64,000 bases of DNA from Paraburkholderia sp. BCC1886 (GTDB taxonomy: Bacteria; Pseudomonadota; Gammaproteobacteria; Burkholderiales; Burkholderiaceae), in contig NZ_CAAJGK010000041.1 of assembly GCF_900996245.1 (NCBI RefSeq), positions 310,001 through 374,000 on the forward strand. The letters run 5' to 3'. This document shows, piece after piece, positions 45,604 to 54,622 of the stretch. Position 1 is the stretch's first letter, and each line of letters begins with the position of its first letter. Both the position numbers and the translations under genes were made by a program. A model generated the notes under the pieces. That model was not told where the DNA came from and made no database searches. It saw nothing but the letters and a program-made list of their open reading frames with translations.

Positions 45604-45632
45604 ACGATACCGGGCAAATAATTCCGCCGCAA
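45604..45632 (-). promoter_or_regulatory. Sigma-70 promoter of the glycine riboswitch-dadA transcript
   Basis: On the minus strand TTGCGG (45632-45627), 17 bases, TATCGT (45609-45604). Transcription would start near 45597, immediately before aptamer 1, exactly where a riboswitch transcript should begin. Confidence 0.6.
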
Positions 45633-45675
45633 GTGTTTCCTGCTTTTCGACGCAAGGTCATGCACCCGCGCCGCT

Positions 45676-46929
45676 TTACTCGGCCGCAATGTCCGTCGAC
45701 CGGAACACCCAGCCGTTGAACAACGCGCCACACAGCATCAGCACGCTGGTAATCAGAAACACCGCCTGCATGCCGAAATGCGCGCCGACGAAGCCGCCCG
45801 CCAGCGGTCCGGCGACCTGTCCGGTGTAGTTGGCCGAGGTCGCATAGCCGAGGATGTAGCCGGCGGAACGGTCCGGCACGTTGTGACGGATCACGCTGGT
45901 GATCGACGGCAGCAGTCCGGCGAGCGCGAGTCCCATCAGGAAGCGCAGCACCACGAGTTGCCAGCCGCTCGTGACGAACGCCTGCGGCACCAGCAACGCG
46001 GCGCACAAGGCGAGACACGCGACGATCACCTTCGGCGCGCCGATCCGGTCGGCAAGACGGCCGACCCGCGAGGCCGCCAGCACGCTGCCGAGCGCCGAGG
46101 CCGACATCACGAAGCCCGACACCAGCGTGACATGCCGCGTGTCGTGCACGAGCTGGCCGACATACACGGTGATGATCGGCTCGATCGACATGTTGGCGAA
46201 CATCAGCAGGCCGGCCGTCAGCAACATGGCGAGCACGGGTTTCAGATCCGGCACGCTGGACCAGCCGCGCGACGCGTCGGGCGTGTCCAGAACGGTTTCA
46301 GTCACGGCGGGCGAACGGGCGAGCGGCCGCTCGACGGGCTTTTCCTTGATCAGCAGCGTCGTCGCGATGAACGCGCAGAAGATCATCGCGCCGGCAATGA
46401 AGAATGTATTGCGGATACCGATCAGCGGCGGCAGCGCCCCGCCGATCAGCGGGCCGACCAGATTGCCCGCCATCACGCCGGAGGCGAGCGTGCCGAGCGC
46501 CCAGCCGGTGCGGCCGCGCGGCGTCTGGGTGGCGATCATCACGGTGGCGCCCGACGAGTAGCCGCCGACGAGGCCGGCGAGAAAGCGCAGTCCGACCAGT
46601 TGCCAGACGTTCTGCGCGAGACCGAGCAGCGACATCACCACGGCCATGCCGAGACTCGCGCGGATCAGGATCAGCTTGCGTCCGTACTTGTCGGCCATGC
46701 GGCCCCACAGCGGCGAGACCAGCGCGGCTGCGAGAAAGGTCGCGCCGAAAGCGATACCCGACCACTGGACCGCGCCCGCCGCGGTGGGCACACCGAGTTG
46801 TTGCACGTAGAGCGGCAGGAAAGGTAGCAGCAGCGTCATCGCGACGATCGTCGAGAACGAGCCGAACAGGCAGACATACAGGTTGCGTCGCCAGTGCGGC
46901 GCGCCGTCGGAGGGTGGGGCTGAGCTCAT
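45676..46929 (-). CDS. MFS multidrug efflux transporter (MdtG-like)
   Basis: A 417-residue, 12-helix drug:H+ antiporter of the DHA1 type. Loop 2-3 motif is GRMADKYGRKLILIRA, repeated in the second half as GRLADRIGAPKVIVA. Motif C in helix 5 is SGVMAGNLVGPLIGGALPP. A cytoplasmic loop of about 40 residues joins the halves. It is transcribed ahead of the riboswitch but the riboswitch has its own promoter. Substrate unknown. Confidence 0.9.
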   Translation of the reverse strand: MSSAPPSDGAPHWRRNLYVCLFGSFSTIVAMTLLLPFLPLYVQQLGVPTAAGAVQWSGIAFGATFLAAALVSPLWGRMADKYGRKLILIRASLGMAVVMSLLGLAQNVWQLVGLRFLAGLVGGYSSGATVMIATQTPRGRTGWALGTLASGVMAGNLVGPLIGGALPPLIGIRNTFFIAGAMIFCAFIATTLLIKEKPVERPLARSPAVTETVLDTPDASRGWSSVPDLKPVLAMLLTAGLLMFANMSIEPIITVYVGQLVHDTRHVTLVSGFVMSASALGSVLAASRVGRLADRIGAPKVIVACLALCAALLVPQAFVTSGWQLVVLRFLMGLALAGLLPSITSVIRHNVPDRSAGYILGYATSANYTGQVAGPLAGGFVGAHFGMQAVFLITSVLMLCGALFNGWVFRSTDIAAE

Positions 46930-47109
46930 CGGAAGCGGACGATGCGGCCGGCTGCGAAGCCGTGCCGCGAATGTGGTGAAGACGCGATTGTGCCTGATAG
47001 TACGGCAGCGGGATTTGCCGGTTGGGACGTACCGGATGCGCCGGCGACGCTACCATGCTGACACCGCGACGCATCGCTCCCGACTATTTCATCAGGCAAA
47101 GGCCCGACC

Positions 47110-47505
47110 ATGTCCGACTTTCCCATTGACAATCCGTTTCTCGAATCGCTCGGCGTGCATCTCACGCAGTGGCGTGACGGCTATGCGGAGCTGACCATGC
47201 CGATCGACGCCAGCAAGCTGAACCGGCAACGCGTGCTGCAAGGCGGCGCGATTGCCACGCTGCTTGATGCGGCAGCCGGCTACGCGGGCCTCTATGCACC
47301 CGCCGACGCTCCGGTCCGGCACGCATTCACGCTGTCGCTGACCACCAGCTATCTCGACAAGGGACTCGGCGAACAGGTCACCGCCAAGGGCTTTCTGGAG
47401 CGTGCCGGCCGCTCGATCTTCTTCTCGCGCGGCGAGGCGTGGGTGGACGGCAAGCTCCTGATCGCGAGCGCGCAGGGCACGTTCAAATACTCGCGAACGG
47501 GTTGA
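47110..47505 (+). CDS. PaaI-family hotdog thioesterase
   Basis: A 131-residue acyl-CoA thioesterase with a hotdog fold. The segment VLQGGAIATLLDAAAGYAGL contains the family helix with the catalytic acidic residue (TLLDAA). It is followed by TLSLTTSYLDKGLGEQVTAK and the closing strand ARGTFKYS-like end (AQGTFKYSRTG). Its stop lies 6 bases from the convergent lipocalin gene. Substrate is probably an aromatic or short acyl-CoA, unproven. Confidence 0.91.
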   Translation: MSDFPIDNPFLESLGVHLTQWRDGYAELTMPIDASKLNRQRVLQGGAIATLLDAAAGYAGLYAPADAPVRHAFTLSLTTSYLDKGLGEQVTAKGFLERAGRSIFFSRGEAWVDGKLLIASAQGTFKYSRTG

Positions 47506-47511
47506 TGCCGG

Positions 47512-48084
47512 TTACTCGTGACGGGTCGTGCGCAGCATCGACGTATCGTAGCCAAGCGCAGCCACCCGTTCGATTAGCGCCTGCCTGACGTTTGCAGCGG
47601 GTCGTGCCTCGCGCGTGAGAATCCACAGGAAGCGTCCGCTCGGTTCGCCGACGATCGACCAGCTGTAATCGTCCGCGTGATCGAGCACCCAGTAATTGCC
47701 GACGTAGAACGGGCCGAAGAACGACACCTTGAGCTTCGCATCGCCCGAGCCGGCGACTATCTTCGCGCGGCCTTGCGACACATCCGGCGGCCCGTTCACG
47801 TCGCCTTTACGGCAACTGTTGGTGACGTCGATCAAACCGTCGTCGCGCGCGGCATAGTCGGCGGTCACGGCCTCGCAATTGCGCTCGAAGCCGTTTTCAT
47901 AGCGCGCCATTTCATACCAGCGGCCGACGTAGCGGGTGAGGTCCACCGGTTTCGCGGGTTGCGGCACACGCGCGTTGCCGCTCTTGCCCGCTGGGCTCAA
48001 CGCGCAGGCGCCAAGCAGGCAGGCCGCGCCGATGGCAAGCGTGATCGCGCTGACGCGCAGGACTGACGGACGACAGTTCGACAT
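47512..48084 (-). CDS. Outer-membrane lipocalin (Blc family)
   Basis: A 190-residue lipoprotein. The signal peptide ends in the lipobox LLGAC, and the lipocalin signature VGRWYEMARYENGFERNCEA follows with the later KVSFFGPFYVGNYWVLD. These proteins bind lysophospholipids or fatty acids and help envelope maintenance under stress. GGAG before ATG 48084 sets the start; an upstream in-frame ATG at 48165 would place residues ahead of the signal peptide. Confidence 0.93.
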   Translation of the reverse strand: MSNCRPSVLRVSAITLAIGAACLLGACALSPAGKSGNARVPQPAKPVDLTRYVGRWYEMARYENGFERNCEAVTADYAARDDGLIDVTNSCRKGDVNGPPDVSQGRAKIVAGSGDAKLKVSFFGPFYVGNYWVLDHADDYSWSIVGEPSGRFLWILTREARPAANVRQALIERVAALGYDTSMLRTTRHE

Positions 48085-48305
48085 CGGGTACTCCAGGAAT
48101 AACGGGTATTGAACGGCAGCACGTGCCGTGCCCATGACGCGCCATGAGGTGCCACAGCGCGTCATGGCAGCCTGCGGCGACGATTCGTGCGACGCGAGCG
48201 TGCGGGCCGTTTATCATAGTGCCCACAAACCAGAAAGCACCGTCCGCCTGTGCAACGGTAAGGCATTGACTCACGAGACCCGGCGGCGCAAGCCACGCAC
48301 TATCC

Positions 48306-49010
48306 ATGAACACCATTCCCGACTCTCCCTCCCGTCCCTCCATCCGCGCACTGACCTTACTCGAAGGACGCGTGCTCGGCGTGCTGGTCGAAAAGCAGCA
48401 CACCGTGCCGGATAGTTATCCGCTGTCGCTCAATGCATTGACCTTGGGCTGTAACCAGAAGACCGGCCGCGCGCCGGTCATGAACGCGACCGAAGCCGAG
48501 GTGCTGACCGCCGTCGACGGCCTGAAGCGTCTGAGTCTCGTGATGGAAGGCAGCAGCAGCCGCGTGCCGCGTTTCGAGCACAACATGAGCCGCGTGCTGG
48601 GTCTGCCCAGCCAGTCGGCGGCATTGCTGACCACCTTGCTGCTGCGCGGCCCGCAGACGGCCGCCGAACTGCGGCTGAACAGCGCGCGTCTGCATGGCTT
48701 CGCGGATATCTCGTCGGTGGAAGCGTTTCTCGACGAACTGGCCGCCCACGATCCGCCGCGCGTGGTGAAGCTGGCGCGCACGCCGGGCGAGCGCGAGAGC
48801 CGCTGGACCCATCTGCTGTGTGGGGAAGTGAGCGCGAGCGACATCGCGCAGCCGGGTAGCGACGACGACCTCGTGCCGCTGTCCGCGTTCGAAGCCGTCA
48901 AGGCCGAGCAGAAGCGGCTTGCCGAAGAGGTCAGCCGCTTGCAGAGCGTCGTGCGGCGCATGGCCGCCGAGTTGGGTATTGCCGTGGACGAACTCGGCGA
49001 TCAGACGTGA
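48306..49010 (+). CDS. YceH family protein (DUF480)
   Basis: A 234-residue cytoplasmic protein with two winged-helix folds. The conserved segments LEGRVLGVLVEKQHTVPDSY, PLSLNALTLGCNQKT and VLGLPSQSAALLTTLLLRGP are all present, and a coiled coil near the end (EQKRLAEEVSRLQSVVRR) closes it. The YceH family is widespread and its role is unknown, though the folds suggest nucleic acid binding. It seems to be transcribed alone. Confidence 0.93.
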   Translation: MNTIPDSPSRPSIRALTLLEGRVLGVLVEKQHTVPDSYPLSLNALTLGCNQKTGRAPVMNATEAEVLTAVDGLKRLSLVMEGSSSRVPRFEHNMSRVLGLPSQSAALLTTLLLRGPQTAAELRLNSARLHGFADISSVEAFLDELAAHDPPRVVKLARTPGERESRWTHLLCGEVSASDIAQPGSDDDLVPLSAFEAVKAEQKRLAEEVSRLQSVVRRMAAELGIAVDELGDQT

Positions 49011-49028
49011 TTTACCGCTGAACGCGCA

Positions 49029-50087
49029 TCAACTCAACAAGCGCCGGACTCGCGGAATCACTTCCCCGGCGAAGCGGCGCATGTCGCGTTCGAACGGCTG
49101 GAACTGCAGCATGAAGAGTTCGATGCCCGCGCGGTGAAATTCGGCGATGCGCTGCGCCACCGTGTCGTAGCTGCCGACGAGCCCGGCCGCGGTTCCGCCA
49201 TTCGATCCCACGCGTGGCGTCTGCGCAAAGGTCTGAAACATCACCGCTTTGGGATCGATGTTGCCTTTCTGTTGTTCGCGCAACGGCTTGTCTTTCGCAG
49301 CGAGCGCGAACAGATGATTCAGATGCCGATCGGCTTCTTCATCGGAGTCGCGCGCAATCACGAAAGCGGACAGGCCGAAGCGCAACGCCTCGTGCGGCGC
49401 CGGGCGCGGGCGTCGCGACACATCGGCGATCAACGCCTCGACGTCGGCGAGCGGCTGACCGTTGATAAACCACACGTCGCCCTTGTCGGCCACGAGTCCG
49501 CGCGCCGGTTCCGATTCGCCGCCTACGTAAATACGCGGCCGGCTGCGATACGGGTCGGCGGGGCGCAACAGATAGTCGTCCACGTTGAAGTGTTCGCCGT
49601 GAAAGCGGGTGCGCTCGCCGCGCAACAGCGAATCGACCACGGTGATCCACTCGCGGCCATACGCGTAGCGCGCGTCGTGTTCCGCGAAACCGATGCCGGC
49701 GCGTTCCAGCTCCGGCCGGTTCCACGCGTTGACCAGATTGATCGCGAAACGCCCGCCGCTGATGTGTTCGATCTGCTGCGCCATCTTCGCGAGCACGACC
49801 GGGTGATACAGATACGGCTTGATGGCCGCGATGATTTCGATGCGCCCGGTCAGCGCCGCCAGCGCGGCGGATGCGGTCCATGCTTCGAGCTGATCGAAGT
49901 CCGGGTCGTGCGGATTGATGGTGTGCTGGGCGACCAGCACCGAGTCGTAGCCGAGCTGTTCGGCTTCGAGCACGAGCGCCTTGTTGCGCGCCCAGGACGC
50001 GTCGTACGGTTCGTCCGGGTCCTGCAGCGCGGCACGGCTGCCGTGAACCAGCGCCCAGACCCCGAAGCGGGGTGCCAATGTCGACAT
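49029..50087 (-). CDS. LLM-class FMNH2-dependent monooxygenase (SsuD/SfnG-like)
   Basis: A 352-residue luciferase-like enzyme. Features include ALTGRIEIIAAIKPYLYHPV, HISGGRFAINLVNAWNRPEL and EHFNVDDYLLRPADPYRSRP, with GGESEPARGLVA. This set is closest to alkanesulfonate and dimethylsulfone monooxygenases, which liberate sulfite or oxidise sulfones using reduced FMN. It is divergent from an SsuA-like binding protein gene 200 bases away, supporting a role in organosulfur use. A flavin reductase gene lies at 57711 but far off. Confidence 0.9.
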   Translation of the reverse strand: MSTLAPRFGVWALVHGSRAALQDPDEPYDASWARNKALVLEAEQLGYDSVLVAQHTINPHDPDFDQLEAWTASAALAALTGRIEIIAAIKPYLYHPVVLAKMAQQIEHISGGRFAINLVNAWNRPELERAGIGFAEHDARYAYGREWITVVDSLLRGERTRFHGEHFNVDDYLLRPADPYRSRPRIYVGGESEPARGLVADKGDVWFINGQPLADVEALIADVSRRPRPAPHEALRFGLSAFVIARDSDEEADRHLNHLFALAAKDKPLREQQKGNIDPKAVMFQTFAQTPRVGSNGGTAAGLVGSYDTVAQRIAEFHRAGIELFMLQFQPFERDMRRFAGEVIPRVRRLLS

Positions 50088-50287
50088 GATCTGAAACTCT
50101 CCTGCGGCAAGCGTGTTCTGCGCGGGTTAGCAGGGGTTCTGCAATAAGCGCGAAACCGCCAATGATGCGCGATTCCACGCTGCTGCGTTCCAATTTATGT
50201 CGATATGGATCGATGAAATCAGTCTTAGCCGGACTGGCGAACTTTTATATATTCAGCGGTTTCGCCTCTCTTCACGGACTTCGATCG

Positions 50288-51262
50288 ATGCGCTTCGCTC
50301 TTCCCGGTTTCAGAACTCTTCGGCGGGCAGGTTTGTGCCTGACCCTCATCGGCGGCGTGCTGTGCGCCGGCATCGCGCAAGCCAATGAAACGGTGTCGAT
50401 CAGCTACCAGCGCTCCTCCACGCTGTTCCTGCTGATGAAACGCACCGGCGCGCTCGACAAGAAGCTCAAGGCGCTCGGCTACGACGTGAGCTGGCACGAG
50501 TTCTCGACGGGCCTGCTGCAATCGCTGAATGCGGGCAGTGTCGACCTGCACTCCGACGTGGCCGACGCGTTCGCGCTGTTCACCCAGGCCGCCAACGCGC
50601 CGCTGACGTACTACGCGGAAGAAACCGCCGCGCCGGCCGCGCAGGCGATTATCGTGCCGCCGGATTCGCCGGTGCATTCGGTGGCGGACCTGAAGGGCAA
50701 ACGCGTGGCGGTCATGAAGGGATCGGGCGCAAACTATCTGCTGATCCGCGCTTTGGCGAAAGCCGGCCTGACGATCAACGACGTTCAGGTGCGCTATCTG
50801 GAAGCGTCGGATGCGCTGGCCGCATTTCGCGGCGGCAATGTCGACGCATGGGCGATCTGGGACCCGTTTCTCGCGGCGCAACAGCGCGATGCGCATGTGC
50901 GGGTCGTCGCAGACGGTTCGAACGGCGTTGCGGAATACAACCGTTTTTATATGGCGACCACGTCGTTCGCCGACAAGCATCCGGAAGTCATCCGCGCGGT
51001 GTTCGACGAACTGAATGCCACCGGCAAATGGGTGAAGGCGCATCCGCATGAAGCCGCGGAAATTCTCGCGCCGGTGTGGGGCAATTTGCCGGTGGAAACG
51101 GTGGAACTGGCGAACAGCCGCCGCAGCTACGACATCGTGCCGGTCAAGCGCGACCAGCTTGCCGAGCAGCAGCGCATTGCCGATGCGTATCGCGCAGCGG
51201 GGCTGATTCCGGCGCCGCTCAAGGCGACGGACATTCGCATCTGGACGCCGCCTGCGAAATAA
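50288..51262 (+). CDS. ABC transporter substrate-binding protein, SsuA/aliphatic-sulfonate type
   Basis: A 324-residue periplasmic binding protein with an N-terminal signal peptide (LRRAGLCLTLIGGVLCAGIA, cleavage near AQA-N). The mature part has the SsuA features VSISYQRSSTLFLLMKRTGA, DLKGKRVAVMKGSGANYLLI and AFRGGNVDAWAIWDPFLAA. These proteins bind alkanesulfonates, taurine or sulfonate-like anions. ATG 50288 is preferred because the signal peptide starts there; longer in-frame starts exist at 50162. No SsuB or SsuC genes follow, so it must use a transporter encoded elsewhere. A short hairpin follows the stop. Confidence 0.9.
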   Translation: MRFALPGFRTLRRAGLCLTLIGGVLCAGIAQANETVSISYQRSSTLFLLMKRTGALDKKLKALGYDVSWHEFSTGLLQSLNAGSVDLHSDVADAFALFTQAANAPLTYYAEETAAPAAQAIIVPPDSPVHSVADLKGKRVAVMKGSGANYLLIRALAKAGLTINDVQVRYLEASDALAAFRGGNVDAWAIWDPFLAAQQRDAHVRVVADGSNGVAEYNRFYMATTSFADKHPEVIRAVFDELNATGKWVKAHPHEAAEILAPVWGNLPVETVELANSRRSYDIVPVKRDQLAEQQRIADAYRAAGLIPAPLKATDIRIWTPPAK

Positions 51263-51283
51263 GCCCTGAATGCAGGGCTATTT
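51262..51283 (+). terminator. Short terminator after the binding protein gene
   Basis: AGCCCTG (51262-51268), loop AATG, CAGGGCT (51273-51279), followed by ATTTGCTT. It begins in the stop codon and reaches into the end of the convergent permease gene. The T run is weak. Confidence 0.5.
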
Positions 51284-52183
51284 GCTTGCCGCCGCCAACC
51301 GGCGGCGCGCGAGCAACCTCACGCCGAGCAGACAGACTGCCATGACGGTTAGCGAGAGCAGGGTCGTCATGGTCCCGAGCGCGTAGATGACGGGCGTCGT
51401 CACCGAGGTGGTCAGCCCCTGCAATTCGAGCGGTAAGGTGTTCTGGTCGCCGATTGCCTGCGAGGTCCGCGCGATCTCGTCCCACGACAGCGTGAAACCG
51501 AACATCGCCACGCCCACCACCGACGGCCCGATGATCGGCAGCACGACGTGCCGGAAACTTTGCCACGGGCTCGCGCCGAGATCGCGCGACGCTTCTTCGT
51601 AGGCCGGATTGAAGCGGTTGAACACCGCGAACATCACCAGCAAGCCGAACGGCAGCGTCCACGTGAGATGCGCGCCGAGCGCCGACGTGAAGAGGCCCAT
51701 CGACGTCGTATACGTATCGGCGAAAGACTGATAACCCCACGCGCCCGCCAGATATTTCACGCCGTTATCGAGCAGGCGGAAGGTCAGGCCGATGCCGAGC
51801 GACACGATGATGGACGGCATGATGAGACTCGCCACCGACACGTAAAACACCGCTGTGTCGCCGCGAAACCGTTTGCGGAAGGCGAGCCCGGCCGCGACCG
51901 AAAACAGCACCGTGAGCACGGTGACCGCCAGCGCAAGCCGCACCGAGCGTCCAAACGCGCCCCAGATATCGATATCGCCGACCCCGTCGCGCAACACCGC
52001 GAACCAGTGCAGCGACACGCCGCGCATCGGGAAGGTCAGGCCGCCTTCCGGGCCCTGGAACGACAGAATGAAAATCGTGATGACCGGCCCGTACAGAAAC
52101 AGCACGAACAGGCCGAACAGTAGCGCGAGCCAGTAGAAACTGGCGGGACGCGGTTCCCGATGTTTGAGGCGAACGGCCGGCAT
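51278..52183 (-). CDS. ABC transporter permease, PotC-like
   Basis: A 301-residue inner-membrane permease of the spermidine/putrescine group. About six helices; the EAA loop is EEASRDLGASPWQSFRHVVL. It begins with MPAVRLKHREPRPASFYWLA; the frame is open far upstream but that part overlaps the other permease gene. It begins 2 bases after the first permease stop and forms an operon with the ATPase, binding protein and first permease. Together they form a complete importer. Confidence 0.92.
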   Translation of the reverse strand: MPAVRLKHREPRPASFYWLALLFGLFVLFLYGPVITIFILSFQGPEGGLTFPMRGVSLHWFAVLRDGVGDIDIWGAFGRSVRLALAVTVLTVLFSVAAGLAFRKRFRGDTAVFYVSVASLIMPSIIVSLGIGLTFRLLDNGVKYLAGAWGYQSFADTYTTSMGLFTSALGAHLTWTLPFGLLVMFAVFNRFNPAYEEASRDLGASPWQSFRHVVLPIIGPSVVGVAMFGFTLSWDEIARTSQAIGDQNTLPLELQGLTTSVTTPVIYALGTMTTLLSLTVMAVCLLGVRLLARRRLAAASK

Positions 52184-52185
52184 GA

Positions 52186-53178
52186 TCAAAGCTCCTTGCG
52201 AATGTCGACGACGCGCGTCAAACCCCAGACGATCATCAGCACGACCGCCAGCAGAATGATGGCGTTGGCGGCCGCCGCGGGAAACTGCAGATAGCCGGTT
52301 TGCACCTGAATGATCTTGCCCACCGAGGCGATCTGCTGCCCGCCCATGACGCCGACGGTCAGGAAGTCGCCCATCACGATCGTGATGACGAAGATCGACC
52401 CGATCACGATGCCGGTTTTCGACAGCGGCAGCACGACGTCGCGCACCACCTGCCAGCCAGTCGCACCCGCGTCGCGCGCGGCTTCGAGCAAGGAGCGGTC
52501 GATGCGCATCATCGCGTTGAAGATCGGCACGATCATGAAAAACGTGTACAGATGCACGAACGCCAGCACCACCGAGAAGTTCGAATACAGCAGCCATTCG
52601 AGCGGCTGGTCGATCAGATGCAGGCCGAGCAGCGCCTGATTGACGAGGCCATTGCGGCCGAGTAGCGGCATCCACGAAATCATGCGGATCACGTTCGAGG
52701 TCCAGAACGGGATCGTGCACAGCAGGAACAGCACGGTCTGCATGGCGGTGGTGCGCACATGAAACGCGAGAAAGTAGGCGAGCGAGAAACCCAGCAGCAA
52801 GGTGACCGCCCAGACGATCGCGCAGAACTTGAGCGTCGACCAGTAGGTTTTGAACGTCACGCACAGGTCGGTGGTCGACGAACAGCCGTCGAAGATCGCC
52901 CTGTAGTTCTTCAACGTGAAGGCCGGGATGATCTGATATTCGTTGAAGTCCCAGAAGCTGACGATCAGCGTGATGACGAGCGGCACGATGAAAAACAGCA
53001 GGAAGGTCAGCGTAAGCGGCGTGACCTGCAGCCACGCCGGAGCACGCCGGTGTTTCGCGGGCCGGTCCTGCGCCTGCGTGGGAAGATCGATCGTGGCCAT
53101 GGGCGGAGGGGAGTGAGAATGACGGTAGGCGCGCACGGGAGGCGCCGCATGAAGCAACGGCGCGGCTCCCTCGCTCAT
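52186..53178 (-). CDS. ABC transporter permease, PotB-like
   Basis: About 330 residues (304 if ATG 53100 is used) with six helices after a polar N-terminus. The EAA loop is EAARDAGATGWQVVRDVVLP. The segment FCAIVWAVTLLLGFSLAYFL and IPFWTSNVIRMISWMPLLG match PotB-type permeases. Neither start has a good ribosome site. It follows the binding protein gene (55 bases) and precedes the second permease on the same strand. Confidence 0.9.
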   Translation of the reverse strand: MSEGAAPLLHAAPPVRAYRHSHSPPPMATIDLPTQAQDRPAKHRRAPAWLQVTPLTLTFLLFFIVPLVITLIVSFWDFNEYQIIPAFTLKNYRAIFDGCSSTTDLCVTFKTYWSTLKFCAIVWAVTLLLGFSLAYFLAFHVRTTAMQTVLFLLCTIPFWTSNVIRMISWMPLLGRNGLVNQALLGLHLIDQPLEWLLYSNFSVVLAFVHLYTFFMIVPIFNAMMRIDRSLLEAARDAGATGWQVVRDVVLPLSKTGIVIGSIFVITIVMGDFLTVGVMGGQQIASVGKIIQVQTGYLQFPAAAANAIILLAVVLMIVWGLTRVVDIRKEL

Positions 53179-53233
53179 CGGTTGATTCGGCTGCTCTGCA
53201 AGCAGGCGTTCGGGCAGATTCGCAGCCCGGCGT

Positions 53234-54553
53234 TCAGGCCGCGATGAACTCGTTCCACTTCTGAACCATGTAGATGTTCTCGTCCATCACCGCGTTCCAG
53301 CACGCAATCGCTCCCATGCGCTGGTTGTACGAGCCGCCGTCGCGTACGGTGCCGGCTTTTTCGAGCAACTGTCCGTCCGGCGCCTTGATGTCCTGCGCGG
53401 CCGCCTTGCCTTCGATCCAGTAATCCCATTCGTACGGTTGCATGTGGGTCTTCGCCGTTTCCAGCACGCCCGAGTAGTAGCCCTGACGCATCAGATACGC
53501 ACCGGCCCAGCCGTCCTGGAACCAGTTGACGAACTCATAGGCCGCATCCAGTTTCTTGCCCTGCAGCGAACGCGGAAAGCCGAAGCCCGACGCCCACGAA
53601 CGATAGCCTTCCTTGAGCGGCTGGAATTTGCACGCTATGCCCATGGTGCGAACCTTGGTCACGGCCGGCGACCACATCGACTGGATCACGACCTCGCCGG
53701 AGGCCATCAGGTTGACGCTCTCGTTGAAGTCCTTCCAGAACGCGCGGAACTGGCCGGCGCGTTTCGCTTCGATCAGATACTTCATGGTCTGGTCGATCTC
53801 GGCCTTGGTCATGTTGCCCTTGTCGCCGTACTTCATGTGGCCTTGCGCTTCGAGCGCCATTGCCGCGTCCATGATGCCGATGGCGGGAATGTTCAGCAGC
53901 GCGGCCTTGCCCTTGAATTGCGGGTTCAGCAGTTCGGCCCAACTGTCGATGGGACGCTTGATCAGGTCGGGACGAATGCCGAGCGTGTCGGCGTTGTACG
54001 TGGTGGGAATCAGCGTCATCCACTCGGTCGGCGTCGCCGAGAACTCCGTGGAGCGCGGGCCGGTGAGGAACATCACCTTCTTCGGCGCGGTGCCCTGATC
54101 GCCGATCTTCTTGCCGTTCACTTCGCCGCGCGTGAGGACCGGCGTGATCTTGTCGGCCAGCTTGATACGCTTCGCGTCCATGCCGGCCAGCGTGCCCGCG
54201 GGAATCAGCTTCTTCAGCGCGAAGTATTCGGTGTCGACGATATCGAACGAATTCGGCTGCGTGATGATGCGCTTGGCGACGTCGTCGGTCGTGACCGGAA
54301 TGTACTGAATGTCGATACCGGTGTCTTCCTTGAACTTCTTCGCGATGTCCGCGCTTTGATTCACGGCGGTGCCGAGGTAGCGCAGCGTGATCTTTTCCTG
54401 CGCGTGCACATACGGGAAGCCGGCAATCCCGGCCGCCGCCACGGCACCCTTGATGAACGTGCGGCGCGACAGGCCTTTGTCTTTCAGGTCGGACGCTGCT
54501 GCCGGTGCCGCTGCCAGGTTCTCGTTCACCGGCTTGTCGTTCGCTACGCTCAT
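53234..54553 (-). CDS. ABC transporter substrate-binding protein, PotD-like, Tat-exported
   Basis: A 439-residue periplasmic binding protein of the extracellular solute-binding family 1 type. The N-terminus carries a twin-arginine signal, SRRTFIKGAVAAAGIAGF, preceded by a polar extension of about 28 residues, cleaved near VHA-Q. The mature part includes LRYLGTAVNQSADIAKKFKE and VNWFQDGWAGAYLMRQGYYS. Tat export of a binding protein implies folding in the cytoplasm. Polyamine-type transporters often carry amino acids, opines or other cations, so the ligand is open. A 69-base gap separates it from the ATPase gene. Confidence 0.9.
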   Translation of the reverse strand: MSVANDKPVNENLAAAPAAASDLKDKGLSRRTFIKGAVAAAGIAGFPYVHAQEKITLRYLGTAVNQSADIAKKFKEDTGIDIQYIPVTTDDVAKRIITQPNSFDIVDTEYFALKKLIPAGTLAGMDAKRIKLADKITPVLTRGEVNGKKIGDQGTAPKKVMFLTGPRSTEFSATPTEWMTLIPTTYNADTLGIRPDLIKRPIDSWAELLNPQFKGKAALLNIPAIGIMDAAMALEAQGHMKYGDKGNMTKAEIDQTMKYLIEAKRAGQFRAFWKDFNESVNLMASGEVVIQSMWSPAVTKVRTMGIACKFQPLKEGYRSWASGFGFPRSLQGKKLDAAYEFVNWFQDGWAGAYLMRQGYYSGVLETAKTHMQPYEWDYWIEGKAAAQDIKAPDGQLLEKAGTVRDGGSYNQRMGAIACWNAVMDENIYMVQKWNEFIAA

Positions 54554-54622
54554 TGCCTTCTCCTCAGTGGATGTTTTCTTCGTGACTGTTTATTTGTCCT
54601 GCAACCCGTTCGCTGCCCGGTA

